Positions 1 through 9,066 of a stretch of DNA of 57,271 nt are shown piece by piece (position 1 is the stretch's first letter; each line of letters starts with the position of its first letter). The stretch lies in contig NZ_AYMQ01000052.1 of assembly GCF_000633355.1 (NCBI RefSeq), forward strand, positions 1-57,271. The letters run 5' to 3'. The position numbers and the translations under genes are program-made. The DNA is from Serratia sp. H1w (GTDB taxonomy: Bacteria > Pseudomonadota > Gammaproteobacteria > Enterobacterales > Enterobacteriaceae). The notes below the pieces were generated by a model. It was given only the letters and a program-made list of their open reading frames with translations, was not told the DNA's origin and searched no databases.

Positions 1-299
1 ATTGAATACATGACCAAAAAATGCACAGTCATCCAGACAAATGTCCCCTGCTGAGCCAGCAAGCTAAGATTCTCCCTAATTGAAAGTTTATCTGTGAAGG
101 TATATTGCCGAGATGCTCAGCGCATATTATCATCCCATGGTGCCCACACCCCTGACAGGGGTATTTTGGCCCAGCGCGTTTCCTTTGCTCACTTTTGTTT
201 TATTTTGCCTGGCGACATATCTTCACCTTACGGCGATTTTTGAGAACATGTGAGGCTTTCCTTTCCGCTTTAATACTATTAACAGGCTATATTTTAACT
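1..299. other. AT-rich region upstream of the Hha-like gene
   Basis: No convincing gene is visible here. The only clear structure is the 15-base inverted repeat ACCCCTGACAGGGGT at 148-162 (7-bp arms around a central A), followed by ATTTT. It could be an operator or a weak hairpin. The bases just before 300 are AT-rich and probably contain the promoter of the small Hha-like gene, but I could not assign -35 and -10 boxes. Confidence 0.4.
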
Positions 300-515
300 A
301 TGACAAGTACCATCGACTACCTGATGACGTTTCGCAAATGTTCCAGCTTGGACAGCCTGGAAAAAGTCTATGACAAGCTCAATTATTCTCTGACCGATGA
401 CAACGAAATAAGCAACATGTACCGGGCCGCAGACCATCGCCGTGCGGAACTGGTCTCTGGCAAACTGTTCGATCTGGGTCGAGTGCCAAAGTCACTCTGG
501 GCGCAGGTGCTTTAA
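300..515 (+). CDS. Hha/YmoA-family nucleoid-associated modulator
   Basis: A 71-residue protein of the Hha/YmoA family, small proteins without their own DNA-binding domain that bind H-NS and modulate silencing of transferred or osmoregulated genes. Family signatures seen are DYLMTFRKC near residue 6, a mid-protein SLEKVYDKL helix, and [11 protein letters not shown] at about 41-51, matching the conserved AADHR(L/R)AEL block. The frame stays open upstream, but the ATG at 300 gives the usual family length of about 70 residues. The Shine-Dalgarno is weak (ACAGG). It stands alone, not beside tomB as hha does in E. coli, so it is probably a paralogue. Which genes it affects cannot be read from the sequence. 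Confidence 0.85.
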   Translation: MTSTIDYLMTFRKCSSLDSLEKVYDKLNYSLTDDNEISNMYRAADHRRAELVSGKLFDLGRVPKSLWAQVL

Positions 516-665
516 TCCTTTCCACCATGATGCGCGCACCTTTTATCTTTTATGGCGGAATTTCTTACCTGCCCTGGGATTTAACGTTGCGCGTGATACA
601 AACCACATTTATTGCGCAGCCATTGCTCTACCCTTTTAGCAATTAAACAGGCAGGGGAGTAGCAC

Positions 666-1076
666 ATGGGATATCGCAACGTTCTGGTTACGGTGGCCGT
701 CGCAGCAGACAGCCATCGCCTGGTGGAGAAAGCGGTCTCTATCGTACGCCCCTGCAATGGGCACATCACGCTGATCAGCATCATCGCCAATAGCGAGATT
801 TTCCCCGCCCCCATGCTGGGTGACCTGCGTGCGTTGATGGAAGAGGAAACGCTGCTGTTTATGGAAGAGCTGTGCCTACGGGCAGACTATCCCAATATCG
901 CGACCCGCATCATCCATGGCGAGTTGGGGGACTGCCTGACCTACGCCAACCAGAAGCAACCTTTCGATCTGGTCATCTGTGGCAACCACAGTGACAGCAT
1001 AATGAATAAACTGTCCTGCTCCGCCGCACGCTTTATCAATACCAGCAGTATTGACGTGCTGATCGTGCCACTGTAA
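666..1076 (+). CDS. uspC: Universal stress protein, UspC-like
   Basis: A 136-residue cytoplasmic universal stress protein. The N-terminal YRNVLVTVAVAADS strand, the internal KAVSIVRPCNGHITLIS segment, and the C-terminal FDLVICGNHSDS...VDVLIVPL strand match the UspA/UspC/UspD group. That group lacks the full ATP-binding Gly motif of MJ0577-type proteins. Best recalled match is E. coli UspC (142 residues), linked to stress survival and motility. The start is supported by GGGGAG eight bases upstream. It sits alone between the Hha-like gene and curA with sizeable gaps on both sides, so it is probably monocistronic. Confidence 0.85.
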   Translation: MGYRNVLVTVAVAADSHRLVEKAVSIVRPCNGHITLISIIANSEIFPAPMLGDLRALMEEETLLFMEELCLRADYPNIATRIIHGELGDCLTYANQKQPFDLVICGNHSDSIMNKLSCSAARFINTSSIDVLIVPL

Positions 1077-1509
1077 CCGGCAAACATCGGCCACGGTGTG
1101 CTATGCAAGGTGGAAACGCTTTTTTCTCAATGAGAATTAAGAATACCGAAAGAAATATCTGATCGCCTATAGGGTATCGTTTACACACCTGCGCAAACTG
1201 TTTACATCATCAGTATCAATATATTGATTCGGAATCTTCGCACACCAGCCAAACTGTCGGCATTTACTATCACTACTATTTATGGCTGGCAACCTGCTTC
1301 CAATCATTATTTTTCTCCGCGAGATAAGCCTGACAAGCCACATTGATCCGCCACGAGCTTTGCGCAATATTTTTCAACAAGGTTGTTAGCCATGCTTAAT
1401 GCGTAAACACATCAGTGCGCACATAACGCTATTTCCTATTGCCCCCTATTCACTAAACTAGCGGGTACCTGAACGCCATTCGTTCAAACCTGCCGCCAAG
1501 GAGTCATCG
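1077..1509. other. Intergenic region uspC-curA with two palindromes
   Basis: No gene is supported in this 433-base gap. Two short perfect inverted repeats stand out: TTCTCAATGAGAA at 1124-1136 (6-bp arms about a central A) and ATCAATATATTGAT at 1215-1228 (14-bp perfect palindrome). Either could be a regulator site for curA. The first has a loose Fur-like look (TGAGAATTA follows), but I would not assign it. The curA ribosome site is AAGGAG at about 1498. Confidence 0.4.
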
Positions 1510-2541
1510 ATGTCTCAGCAAGCGCCTCACCGTCGTTTCTTGTTAGCTTCACGCCCACACGGGGAACCGCAGGCAGACAATTTCCGCCTGGAAACCAGCG
1601 CCATCCCGCAGCCTGCCGCCGGGCAAGTGTTACTGCGTACCGTTTATCTGTCGCTAGATCCCTATATGCGCGGCCGTATGAGCGATGCACCTTCTTACGC
1701 GCCACCGGTACAGATCGGTGAGGTCATGGTCGGGGGTACCGTCTCCCGCGTGCAGGCTTCACAACATCCAGACTTTAAGGTTGGGGACTGGGTCTTGGGT
1801 TATGACGGCTGGCAAAGCCATGCGTTATCGGACGGCAGCGGGCTACGTAATCTGGGCGCCAAACTGGACCACCCTTCCCGCTTCCTTGGCGTTTTAGGTA
1901 TGCCCGGCTTTACCGCCTATATGGGACTGTTGGATATCGGCCAGCCACAGGTGGGCGAAACGTTGGTGGTCGCCGCAGCCAGCGGGGCGGTCGGTTCCGT
2001 AGTCGGCCAGATAGCCAAGCTGAAAGGATGTCGCGTAGTGGGCGTAGCGGGTGGCGCAGAGAAATGCCGCTATGTCGTCGAAGAACTGGGGTTTGATGCC
2101 TGTATCGATCACCGCTCGGCCGACTTTGCGGAACAGTTGGCCGCGGCCTGTCCACAGGGCATCGATATTTACTACGAAAACGTCGGCGGCGCGGTCTTCG
2201 ATGCAGTCATTCCTTTGCTCAACACCAAGGCACGTATCCCTGTCTGCGGCGTGATCGCGCAGTACAATGCTACCGAGTTGCCCAACGGCCCGGATCGGTT
2301 GCCACTGCTACAAGGTCTGATCCTGCGTAAGCGCATCAAGATGCAGGGTTTTATCATCTTTGATGATTACGCCCAAAATTTCCCAGAGTTTTTACAACAG
2401 ATGGGGGAATGGGTCAGCCAAGGCAAGATCAAATTCCGCGAGGACGTGGTCGACGGGTTGGAAAATGCCCCTCAGGCCTTTTTCGGGCTGCTGCAAGGCA
2501 AAAACTTCGGCAAGCTGGTTATCCGAGTAAGCGAGGAGTGA
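1510..2541 (+). CDS. curA: NADPH-dependent curcumin/enone reductase, MDR family
   Basis: A 343-residue zinc-independent medium-chain dehydrogenase/reductase close to E. coli CurA (YncB), which reduces the double bonds of curcumin and related alkenals/alkenones with NADPH. Visible features are the N-terminal RRFLLASRPHGEP and LSLDPYMRGRMSD block typical of the leukotriene B4 dehydrogenase-like group. The cofactor-binding stretch AAASGAVGSVVGQIAKLKG follows at about 156-174, then IDIYYENVGG, and a C-terminal NFGKLVIRV. There are no structural-zinc cysteines. AAGGAG lies upstream of the ATG. It is convergent with kynA, separated by a strong hairpin. Confidence 0.92.
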   Translation: MSQQAPHRRFLLASRPHGEPQADNFRLETSAIPQPAAGQVLLRTVYLSLDPYMRGRMSDAPSYAPPVQIGEVMVGGTVSRVQASQHPDFKVGDWVLGYDGWQSHALSDGSGLRNLGAKLDHPSRFLGVLGMPGFTAYMGLLDIGQPQVGETLVVAAASGAVGSVVGQIAKLKGCRVVGVAGGAEKCRYVVEELGFDACIDHRSADFAEQLAAACPQGIDIYYENVGGAVFDAVIPLLNTKARIPVCGVIAQYNATELPNGPDRLPLLQGLILRKRIKMQGFIIFDDYAQNFPEFLQQMGEWVSQGKIKFREDVVDGLENAPQAFFGLLQGKNFGKLVIRVSEE

Positions 2542-2547
2542 TCTGAT

Positions 2548-2572
2548 GTTCAGGGCGCCCTGCGCCCTGAAC
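2548..2572. terminator. Bidirectional hairpin between curA and kynA
   Basis: A perfect inverted repeat, GTTCAGGGCG / CGCCCTGAAC with loop CCCTG, lies between the convergent 3' ends of curA and kynA. There is no long T-tract on either side, so it may be a transcript-end stabiliser or weak terminator rather than a canonical intrinsic terminator. Confidence 0.65.
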
Positions 2573-2584
2573 TGCCGAGTTCGT

Positions 2585-3427
2585 CTACGCACCAATTTCG
2601 GTGCGGACATCCAACAATTCGGGGAAGAAAGTCAGCTCCAACGCCTTCTTTAAGAAGCTGACGCCGCTCGAACCGCCGGTTCCTGATTTAAAACCAATGA
2701 TCCGCTCGACCGTTTTCATATGGCGAAAACGCCAGAGATGGAAGCTTTCCTCGATATCCACCAGCTTCTCGGCCATTTCATAGGCCGCCCAGTAGGTTTG
2801 CGGATTATCGTAAATCAGTTTGAACACCGGCAGCAGCTCAGGATTGCGCTGATAAGGCTGGGTCCAGTCTCGTTCAATACATGCCTTAGGCACCGCAAGG
2901 CCGTGGCGGGAAAGGTAGCGCAGGAATTCGTCGTACAGGCTCGGGGCTTGCAGGATCGCTTTCAGCGCGGCATGCTTTTCCTCATCGTCGCTGAATACGG
3001 CCAACATGGCGGCATTTTTGTTACCCAACAAGAATTCGATCGAACGATATTGATGCGATTGGAAACCCGACGAGTTGCCCAACACGCCCCGAAATTCGAC
3101 ATATTCTGACGGGGTCAGCGTTTCCAGCACCGCCCATTGCTCAAACAGCAGGCGCTGGATTTGCTTCACCCTGGCCAGGATTTTGAAACAGTGACTGAGC
3201 TTATCCTGCTGCACCAGCACCCTGGCCGCTTGCAGTTCGTGCAGCATCAGTTTCATCCACAGTTCCGAGGTCTGGTGTTGCACCACAAACAGCATCTCAT
3301 CATGATGCTGCGGGTTGGAAAGTGGCTGCTGACAATCCAGCAGCCGGTCCAGGCACAGGTAATCACCATAGCTCATACGCTTGGAAAAATCGGTGACGAT
3401 GGCGCTTTCTAGTTCCCGCTGATTCAT
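2585..3427 (-). CDS. kynA: Tryptophan 2,3-dioxygenase
   Basis: A 280-residue haem dioxygenase that opens the indole ring of L-tryptophan with O2 to give N-formyl-L-kynurenine, the first step of the kynurenine route. Family hallmarks are [19 protein letters not shown] at about 41-59, the [11 protein letters not shown] block, and the C-terminal [22 protein letters not shown], which contains the proximal haem histidine and the substrate/O2-site GTGGS loop. Length fits the bacterial family. It lies 139 bases downstream of the PhyH-type gene on the same strand. The next kynurenine-pathway genes are not adjacent; a candidate formamidase is at 48997-49812. No kynureninase is seen in this window. Confidence 0.96.
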   Translation of the reverse strand: MNQRELESAIVTDFSKRMSYGDYLCLDRLLDCQQPLSNPQHHDEMLFVVQHQTSELWMKLMLHELQAARVLVQQDKLSHCFKILARVKQIQRLLFEQWAVLETLTPSEYVEFRGVLGNSSGFQSHQYRSIEFLLGNKNAAMLAVFSDDEEKHAALKAILQAPSLYDEFLRYLSRHGLAVPKACIERDWTQPYQRNPELLPVFKLIYDNPQTYWAAYEMAEKLVDIEESFHLWRFRHMKTVERIIGFKSGTGGSSGVSFLKKALELTFFPELLDVRTEIGA

Positions 3428-3566
3428 GTTCTCTCTCCGTGTCGCTCACACCGTTGGCAAGGGTGACGCGCATTGCTGGTTAGCAAGTCAAGAGAAGAAA
3501 ATAGTCCACTGCGGCAACATTAACGCAACAATTAACGAGAGCTGCCTCGCAGATCCGCTATAGATA

Positions 3567-4337
3567 TCATTCCACATCCAGCAACCATTTTTGCGCCGGA
3601 GTCAGTCGATTGGCGGTTTCTTCCTTCAGCCAACGACGCTGATCCTGCTGAGCGGTATCTGCACGGTCGATATAGAGTGAGTGCAGGACTCGCCGCCGGG
3701 TGCCGATCTGGTTCTGTGTACCGCCGTGCCAGGTATGTGCGTTGTAGATCATTACGCTGCCAGCCGGGGCCGCAAAGACAATCTCATCGGGATGCGCTAA
3801 ATCAGGATCGGCCAACACATCCTCCGGCAGTTCAGGCCGCAAGTGCGTTCCGGCAATGATCCGTGGCGCGCCGTTTTCCGCACTTAAATCGTCAATCGCC
3901 CATATCGCATTGACCAGGTGCACCTTGGGAAAATCGGGGCGCGGCTTTTTCCAATCGGCGTGCAAAGGTTGATGACCGCCGCCGTGTAAGGCTTCGCGGG
4001 CATTAAGGCTCGAGACTTTAAACTCACCGTTGAAAATATAGCGGCAGGCAGACAGGATCAGCGGATGTGACCAGACCTTTTCCCACACCACCCCTTTATT
4101 CACCATGTTGGCAATCCGCGTTGCCGTCGCTTCCTGGTGGTGCTCAATGGCCAGGTTATCCCCTTCTTTCTCTACCAACTGGTCGATAAGATCGCGCATC
4201 GCCACCAGCCAGTCGGGATCCGCCACGTTGTGCACCACGGTATAGCCCAACGTATCAAGCTCCTGCTTCATCTGCGCGGTTAACTCGATGTTGGCCCCTA
4301 AAGCCTCCAGATAGAACTCGGATTGACGTTGCATCAT
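3567..4337 (-). CDS. Phytanoyl-CoA dioxygenase (PhyH) family Fe(II)/2-oxoglutarate oxygenase
   Basis: A 257-residue member of the PhyH family of non-haem Fe(II)/2-oxoglutarate oxygenases. The metal triad is visible: His and Asp in PLHADW (mid-protein) and the distal His in TWHGGTQNQIGTRRRVLHSLY, whose arginine would hold 2-oxoglutarate. The frame extends upstream to 4373, but the ATG at 4337 has GGAG five bases before it; a second ATG follows directly at 4334. The substrate is unknown; characterised relatives hydroxylate acyl-CoAs, ectoine, amino acids or natural products. It is divergent from an AraC regulator and upstream of kynA, so it may be co-transcribed with kynA. Confidence 0.85.
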   Translation of the reverse strand: MMQRQSEFYLEALGANIELTAQMKQELDTLGYTVVHNVADPDWLVAMRDLIDQLVEKEGDNLAIEHHQEATATRIANMVNKGVVWEKVWSHPLILSACRYIFNGEFKVSSLNAREALHGGGHQPLHADWKKPRPDFPKVHLVNAIWAIDDLSAENGAPRIIAGTHLRPELPEDVLADPDLAHPDEIVFAAPAGSVMIYNAHTWHGGTQNQIGTRRRVLHSLYIDRADTAQQDQRRWLKEETANRLTPAQKWLLDVE

Positions 4338-4573
4338 GATTTCTCCATTTACTTTTTGATAACATGACGGCAAATTTACTGGATGGCCGGACCAAAAACA
4401 GGAGGCTTTTACTACGAAATACTGGACACAGATGCACGCGGGCCAAAAATGTGACCTTGGTCAAAATACGCAAAACCGGTGTCACCGACAACATGGCTGG
4501 ATCAAACCTACGACTAACGAACAACACTAATAAAAAATCACTCGTTAACCGCCGAAGAGCACTGGAGATCGCA
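4338..4573. promoter_or_regulatory. Divergent promoter region, phyH-type gene / araC-type gene
   Basis: A 236-base region between divergent genes. Three similar short direct repeats lie on the plus strand: GGACCAAAAAC at 4389, GGGCCAAAAAT at 4440 and TTGGTCAAAATAC at 4457. Their spacing of about 51 and 19 bases, plus the neighbouring AraC regulator, makes them candidate half-sites. No -35/-10 pair was assigned with confidence. Confidence 0.35.
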
Positions 4574-5401
4574 ATGTCTGAACCCCTTGTTACCCTGCTT
4601 AATCAGTTGATTGCCCATCAGGATGCGATCCAGGTACGCTTCCCCGCCCCCACTTTCCCCGCGCCACCGTTGGCCTTCTGCGTGGCTTTTCCTCGTCTTG
4701 AGATCGTGCTTGAAGGGGAAGTTGAAGATCAGTGCCTGCCGCTGGCGAATAACACGCTCTCGCGCTATCAAGTGCTTTATGTGCCTGCCGGGAAATGGAG
4801 TTTTCCGCAATGGACCCGGCCAGCGACCACGCTGAGCATCCTGTTCAGTAAGCAAAGGCTGGGTTTCAGCTTGCAACGCTGGGACGGGGAAACGCTGTGT
4901 GAGAGTCACAAACAACACGTTGCGCGGCGCGGGCCCAGAGTCGGCTCTTACCTGCTGTTGGCGATGAATGAGGTGTTATTGCAACCCGATGCATTAACTT
5001 CACAGTTGATCTTTACCGGGCTGATAAGCCATTGCCTGGAACAGCTCGCTGGCCTTGGCCAAACCGTCAGTAAAAGCCAGGAGTTGCTGTTAGCCATCCA
5101 GGATTATCTTGATGACCACGCAGGGTTGCCGTTAACGCGGGAAGGCGTCGCCAAGCGATTTCATATTACCCCCAACTACTTGTCCCACCTGTTTCAAAAA
5201 GCAGGTCCGGTCGGCTTCAATGAGTACATCACCGGGGTGCGTCTGGAGCGGGCGAAAAATCTGTTGCGTGGTTACGATCTCAAAATCAAGGAGATCGCCC
5301 ATAACTGTGGCTTCGACGACAGCAACTATTTTTGCCGCATCTTCAAAAAACATACCGATCGCTCCCCGTCGGAATATCGCAGGCATTGCCGCAGCCTGTA
5401 G
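4574..5401 (+). CDS. AraC-family transcriptional regulator
   Basis: A 275-residue regulator. The N-terminal part (about 20-120) is a cupin-like sensor region (LEIVLEGEVED, YQVLYVPAGKWSFP). The C-terminal 100 residues carry two AraC helix-turn-helix motifs: LPLTREGVAKRFHITPNYLSHLF and LKIKEIAHNCGFDDSNYFCRIFKKHTDRSPSEYRR. The open frame begins at 4364, but the ATG at 4574 is preceded by GGAG with a six-base spacer and gives a normal length. It is divergent from the PhyH-type gene, which together with kynA is its probable target. The effector is unknown. Confidence 0.88.
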   Translation: MSEPLVTLLNQLIAHQDAIQVRFPAPTFPAPPLAFCVAFPRLEIVLEGEVEDQCLPLANNTLSRYQVLYVPAGKWSFPQWTRPATTLSILFSKQRLGFSLQRWDGETLCESHKQHVARRGPRVGSYLLLAMNEVLLQPDALTSQLIFTGLISHCLEQLAGLGQTVSKSQELLLAIQDYLDDHAGLPLTREGVAKRFHITPNYLSHLFQKAGPVGFNEYITGVRLERAKNLLRGYDLKIKEIAHNCGFDDSNYFCRIFKKHTDRSPSEYRRHCRSL

Positions 5402-5433
5402 CCGCACGCGCCATCATAGCTGCCCAATTCCCG

Positions 5434-6267
5434 CTACAACAGCAACGCCAGCTCCATTGCGGCTCTCTGCAGCTGGGGTAACACTCGTTCACGCAGCTCT
5501 GCCGTCGGAACTTGCGAAGCATTGACCCCCACATTCATTGCCGCTACCACTCCTCCTCTGCGCGAATGCATTGGCACTGCAATAGAGCGCAGCCCAACTT
5601 CCAATTGCTGATCGTTAATGGCATATCCCTGGCGGCGTACCTGATTTAATTGCGCACGTAGCGCTTCGGCATTGCCAACGGTGAATTCAGTCAAGGGTTC
5701 GATTGCCACCCGCGAGAGGTAGTCCTCTAATTGTTCCTCCTCTAGTGCACTCAGTAGCACCAGCCCCATAGAGGTCGCATAGGCTGGCAGGCGGCTTCCC
5801 CGGCCAAGATCGATGGTCATGATCCGCTTTACCGAGGCTCTGGCGATATACAGGATGTTGTCGCCATCCAGGGTCGCCACCGAACAGGATTCATTCAGCA
5901 ACTTGCTGAGATAATCCAGCGAATTTTGTGCCGCTTTGGCAAGTTCTGAAGACGACAGGTATGCGTGGCCGATGGTCAATACACGTGGCAATAGACGATA
6001 GTGGCGGCCATCGGGACAATGGACAAAACCCAGCGCTTTCAACGTGTAAAGACAGCGGCGCACCGCCGCACGCGGGATATCGGTGATCTGGCTGATTTCA
6101 GACACCGACATCTGCGAATACTGGGGTTTAAACGCCTGCAACACTTCCAGCCCTCTGGCTAACGAAGCCATAAAGTTTGGATCGCCTTTGTATTTATCAT
6201 TGGTCAAGTCGCCGATTTCTTGTAACCGCTGCAACTCGTCAGAAGCCAACTCAGGGTTTTCGCGCAT
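5434..6267 (-). CDS. pcaR: IclR-family regulator, PcaR/PcaU type
   Basis: A 277-residue IclR-family regulator resembling PcaR/PcaU/PobR regulators of the 3-oxoadipate pathway. The N-terminal winged helix-turn-helix (MASLARGLEVLQAF through IPRAAVRRCLYTL, about residues 30-75) is followed by an effector domain containing GRGSRLPAYATSMGLVLL and DQQLEVGLRSIAVPM. The ATG at 6267 has GGAGG five bases upstream; a longer start at 6279 lacks a good site. It is divergent from pcaI. Two PcaR-like 15-base direct repeats lie in the intergenic region (6393-6426). Control of the whole pca-cat-ben run by one IclR protein is inferred; CatR and BenM/BenR genes are not present here. Confidence 0.85.
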   Translation of the reverse strand: MRENPELASDELQRLQEIGDLTNDKYKGDPNFMASLARGLEVLQAFKPQYSQMSVSEISQITDIPRAAVRRCLYTLKALGFVHCPDGRHYRLLPRVLTIGHAYLSSSELAKAAQNSLDYLSKLLNESCSVATLDGDNILYIARASVKRIMTIDLGRGSRLPAYATSMGLVLLSALEEEQLEDYLSRVAIEPLTEFTVGNAEALRAQLNQVRRQGYAINDQQLEVGLRSIAVPMHSRRGGVVAAMNVGVNASQVPTAELRERVLPQLQRAAMELALLL

Positions 6268-6392
6268 CAAATCCTCCATTTAGAGAGAGTAATCATAACA
6301 TTATCTGGCCGTACGCCGCGCTTGGCGCCGCCCGTGTACTAAATAGCGAATTAGCTATCTGCATCACAAAATTAACCTAAGAATAACAAATA

Positions 6393-6426
6393 GTCCGATA
6401 ATCGCACAACAATTTGATATTCGCAC
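6393..6426. promoter_or_regulatory. PcaR-like direct-repeat operator upstream of pcaI
   Basis: Two related 15-mers in direct repeat, GTCCGATAATCGCAC (6393-6407) and ATTTGATATTCGCAC (6412-6426), share GATA(A/T)TCGCAC. From family knowledge, Pseudomonas PcaR binds repeats of GTTCGATAATCGCAC overlapping promoter elements; the first copy differs from that at only one base. TTGATA at 6414 could be a -35 box inside the second copy. Further downstream AAGTTAAC is repeated at 6452 and 6463, one helical turn apart. Confidence 0.65.
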
Positions 6427-6508
6427 TTGTCGGTGAAAATTTCATCCTTTAAGTTAACATCAAGTTAACAAATCAGACGTCACAGCCATCCACGTCTCAG
6501 GAGAGGAA

Positions 6509-7195
6509 ATGATCGATAAAAGCTGGAATTCTACCGATGCGGCCGTTGCCGACATTGCGGACGGAGCCACCATCATGGTTGGTGGCTTTGGCCCTGCCGG
6601 GCAACCCTATGCCCTGCTGGATGCCCTGATCCGCCGCCGCCCACGGGGCCTGACGTTAATCAGCAATAACGCTGGCAACGGTGATTTCGGCCTGGCTGCG
6701 CTGCTGAAGGCCGGTTGCGTCAGCAAAGTGGTGTGTTCTTTCCCCCGCCAATCTGACTCCTGGGTATTTGACGATTTATATCGCCGTGGCGAGCTGGAAC
6801 TCGAACTCATCCCGCAGGGCAACCTGGCGGCACGCATTCAGGCTGGCGGTTCTGGGATTGGCGGTATTTATACCCCGACCGGCTTCGGCACTTTACTGGC
6901 GGAAAATAAAGAAACCCGGGAGATAGAAGGTCGTCAGTACATCTTTGAGCTGCCGCTGAAAGCCGATTTTGCCCTGATCAAAGCTGAACGCGCAGACCGC
7001 TGGGGCAACCTGGTGTACAACAAAACCGGACGTAACTTCGGGCCGATTATGGCAATGGCCGCCACTTGCACCATTGCGGAAGTCGATCGGCAGGTGATCT
7101 TGGGTGAACTGGATCCAGAAACGGTGATCACCCCGGGGATCTTCGTACAGCGCATAGTGACTTCACCAGTCAGCCACCAGTCGCTCTCGGCTTAA
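6509..7195 (+). CDS. pcaI: 3-oxoadipate CoA-transferase subunit A
   Basis: Alpha subunit (228 residues) of succinyl-CoA:3-oxoadipate CoA-transferase, which activates 3-oxoadipate to 3-oxoadipyl-CoA. The family I CoA-transferase glycine loop GGFGPAGQPYALLDAL lies near the N-terminus (about 26-41), followed by SNNAGNGDFGLAALL and the GGSGIGGIYTPTGFGT substrate-site block. GGAGAGG precedes the ATG. It is the first gene of the same-strand run pcaIJFD-catBCA-benABCD, nine bases before pcaJ, and the heterodimer partner is that next gene. Confidence 0.95.
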   Translation: MIDKSWNSTDAAVADIADGATIMVGGFGPAGQPYALLDALIRRRPRGLTLISNNAGNGDFGLAALLKAGCVSKVVCSFPRQSDSWVFDDLYRRGELELELIPQGNLAARIQAGGSGIGGIYTPTGFGTLLAENKETREIEGRQYIFELPLKADFALIKAERADRWGNLVYNKTGRNFGPIMAMAATCTIAEVDRQVILGELDPETVITPGIFVQRIVTSPVSHQSLSA

Positions 7196-7204
7196 GGAAC
7201 TGTT

Positions 7205-7885
7205 ATGTCAAAACTAACCCACCAGCAACTGGCCGAGCGCATTGCACGCGATATACCTGAAGGGGCCTATGTGAACCTGGGGATTGGTATTCCCACTCAG
7301 ACCGCCAACTATTTACCCGCGGATAAAGAGATCTTCCTGCACAGTGAAAACGGCATTCTCGGCATGGGTCCGGCCCCGGCTGCGGGTGAAGAGGATCCCG
7401 AACTGATCAACGCGGGAAAACAGGCCGTCACGCTACTGAAAGGTGGCTGCTTTTTCCATCACGGTGACTCATTCGCCATGATGCGCGGCGGGCATCTGGA
7501 TATCTGCGTGCTTGGAGCCTATCAAATATCGGAACAGGGTGATTTGGCCAACTGGAGCACTGGTGCTCCAGATGCCATACCGGCAGTAGGTGGTGCGATG
7601 GATCTGGCCATTGGCGCACGGCAGGTTTTCGTGATGACCGAACACCTGACGAAACGCGGGGATTGCAAAATCGTCAAACACTGCACTTATCCACTGACCG
7701 GTGTCGGTTGCATTGATCGTATCTACAGCGATCTGGCCGTGATGGACGTTACCCCACAAGGGTTGGTGGTGCGTGAGATCTTTGGCGGGTTATCGCCACA
7801 GCAATTACAGGAAGTCACCCCGGTCGAACTGACCTTCGCCCTACAGTCCGGAGAGAAGCAATATGAATCCAGCCTATCTGTGTGA
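7205..7885 (+). CDS. pcaJ: 3-oxoadipate CoA-transferase subunit B
   Basis: Beta subunit (226 residues) of the 3-oxoadipate CoA-transferase. The catalytic glutamate is in SENGILGMG (Glu about residue 49), preceded by the VNLGIGIPT glycine loop. The subunit-typical GDSFAMMRGGHLD and MEHLTKRG-like (TEHLTKRGDCKIV) blocks are present. Its last 23 bases overlap the start of pcaF, an arrangement that suggests translational coupling. Confidence 0.95.
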   Translation: MSKLTHQQLAERIARDIPEGAYVNLGIGIPTQTANYLPADKEIFLHSENGILGMGPAPAAGEEDPELINAGKQAVTLLKGGCFFHHGDSFAMMRGGHLDICVLGAYQISEQGDLANWSTGAPDAIPAVGGAMDLAIGARQVFVMTEHLTKRGDCKIVKHCTYPLTGVGCIDRIYSDLAVMDVTPQGLVVREIFGGLSPQQLQEVTPVELTFALQSGEKQYESSLSV

Positions 7886-9065
7886 TGCCGTACGCACCCC
7901 TTTCGGCAAACTCAACGGTAGCTTGGCCAACATCCGTGCCGACGATCTGGCTGCTCTGCCGCTGAAGGCTCTGCAGCAACGCCACCCACGGCTGGATTGG
8001 CAAGCGCTGGACGACGTACTGTTGGGCTGTGCCAACCAGGCAGGCGAAGACAATCGTAATGTTGCGCGCATGGCGTTGTTGTTGGCTGGCTTGCCCACTT
8101 CGGTCCCCGGCTGCACCATTAACCGTCTGTGCGGCTCCAGTCTTGATGCGGTAGCCATGGCCGCCCGGACGCTGAAAACCGGAGAAAGTGACTTGATGAT
8201 TGCCGGTGGCGTAGAAAGCATGTCACGCGCCCCCTTCGTCATGGGCAAAGCAGAAAGTGCGTTCAGCCGTTCGATGCAGTTGGAAGATACCACCATGGGT
8301 TGGCGCTTTATCAACCCACAGATGCAAGCCCTGTATGGCGTGGACAGCATGCCGCAAACCGCCGAAAACGTCGCAACAAAATTTGCTATCAGTCGCCAAG
8401 ATCAAGACGCCTTCGCCTTGCGTAGCCAACAGCGCACCGCAGCGGCACAAGAAGGCGGATTTTTTGCCAACCAACTGATTAACGTCAGTATTGCGCAAAA
8501 GAAAGGAGAACCCCGGCTGTTTACTCAAGATGAACATCCTCGCGGTACCTCACGAGAAGCGCTGGAAAAACTGAAACCAGTAGTCAACCCACAAGGCACC
8601 GTGACCGCAGGCAATGCCTCCGGGCTAAATGATGGGTCTTGCGTCCTGTTGCTGGCGAGCGAGCGCGGCATTCAACGCCATAATCTACAACCGATGGCAC
8701 GCATCGTCGCCAGCGCCGTCACCGGCATTGCGCCCGCCATTATGGGATTTGGCCCAACAGACGCCGTACGCAAAGTGCTGCATATCTCCGGGCTGACCCT
8801 GGCACAAATGGACGTAATTGAGCTGAACGAAGCCTTTGCCGCCCAGGCGCTGGCCGTGACCCGCGAACTAGGGCTGCCGGATGACGCCGAACAGGTTAAT
8901 CCAAATGGTGGCGCTATCGCTCTCGGCCATCCGCTCGGTGCCTCTGGTGGCAGGTTGGTGATGAACGCAGCCTGGCAGTTGCAGAGAACCGGCGGCCGTT
9001 ATGGGCTATGTACCATGTGCATCGGTGTTGGGCAAGGCATCGCCCTGATCATTGAGAGGGTGTGA
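7863..9065 (+). CDS. pcaF: 3-oxoadipyl-CoA thiolase (protocatechuate/catechol branch)
   Basis: A 400-residue type II thiolase cleaving 3-oxoadipyl-CoA to succinyl-CoA and acetyl-CoA, the last step of the beta-ketoadipate pathway. Catalytic residues are visible as Cys90 in NRLCGSS, His356 in GHPLGASG and Cys386 in [10 protein letters not shown]. It is clearly paralogous to PaaJ at 41648; I count 41 of the first 60 residues identical. GGAGAG lies before the ATG, which overlaps the end of pcaJ. Confidence 0.95.
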   Translation: MNPAYLCDAVRTPFGKLNGSLANIRADDLAALPLKALQQRHPRLDWQALDDVLLGCANQAGEDNRNVARMALLLAGLPTSVPGCTINRLCGSSLDAVAMAARTLKTGESDLMIAGGVESMSRAPFVMGKAESAFSRSMQLEDTTMGWRFINPQMQALYGVDSMPQTAENVATKFAISRQDQDAFALRSQQRTAAAQEGGFFANQLINVSIAQKKGEPRLFTQDEHPRGTSREALEKLKPVVNPQGTVTAGNASGLNDGSCVLLLASERGIQRHNLQPMARIVASAVTGIAPAIMGFGPTDAVRKVLHISGLTLAQMDVIELNEAFAAQALAVTRELGLPDDAEQVNPNGGAIALGHPLGASGGRLVMNAAWQLQRTGGRYGLCTMCIGVGQGIALIIERV

Positions 9066-9066
9066 G

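Noticed and set aside
1124-1136. Fur box in the uspC-curA gap
   Set aside because: The 13-base palindrome is much shorter than a 19-base Fur site and the flanks do not extend it.
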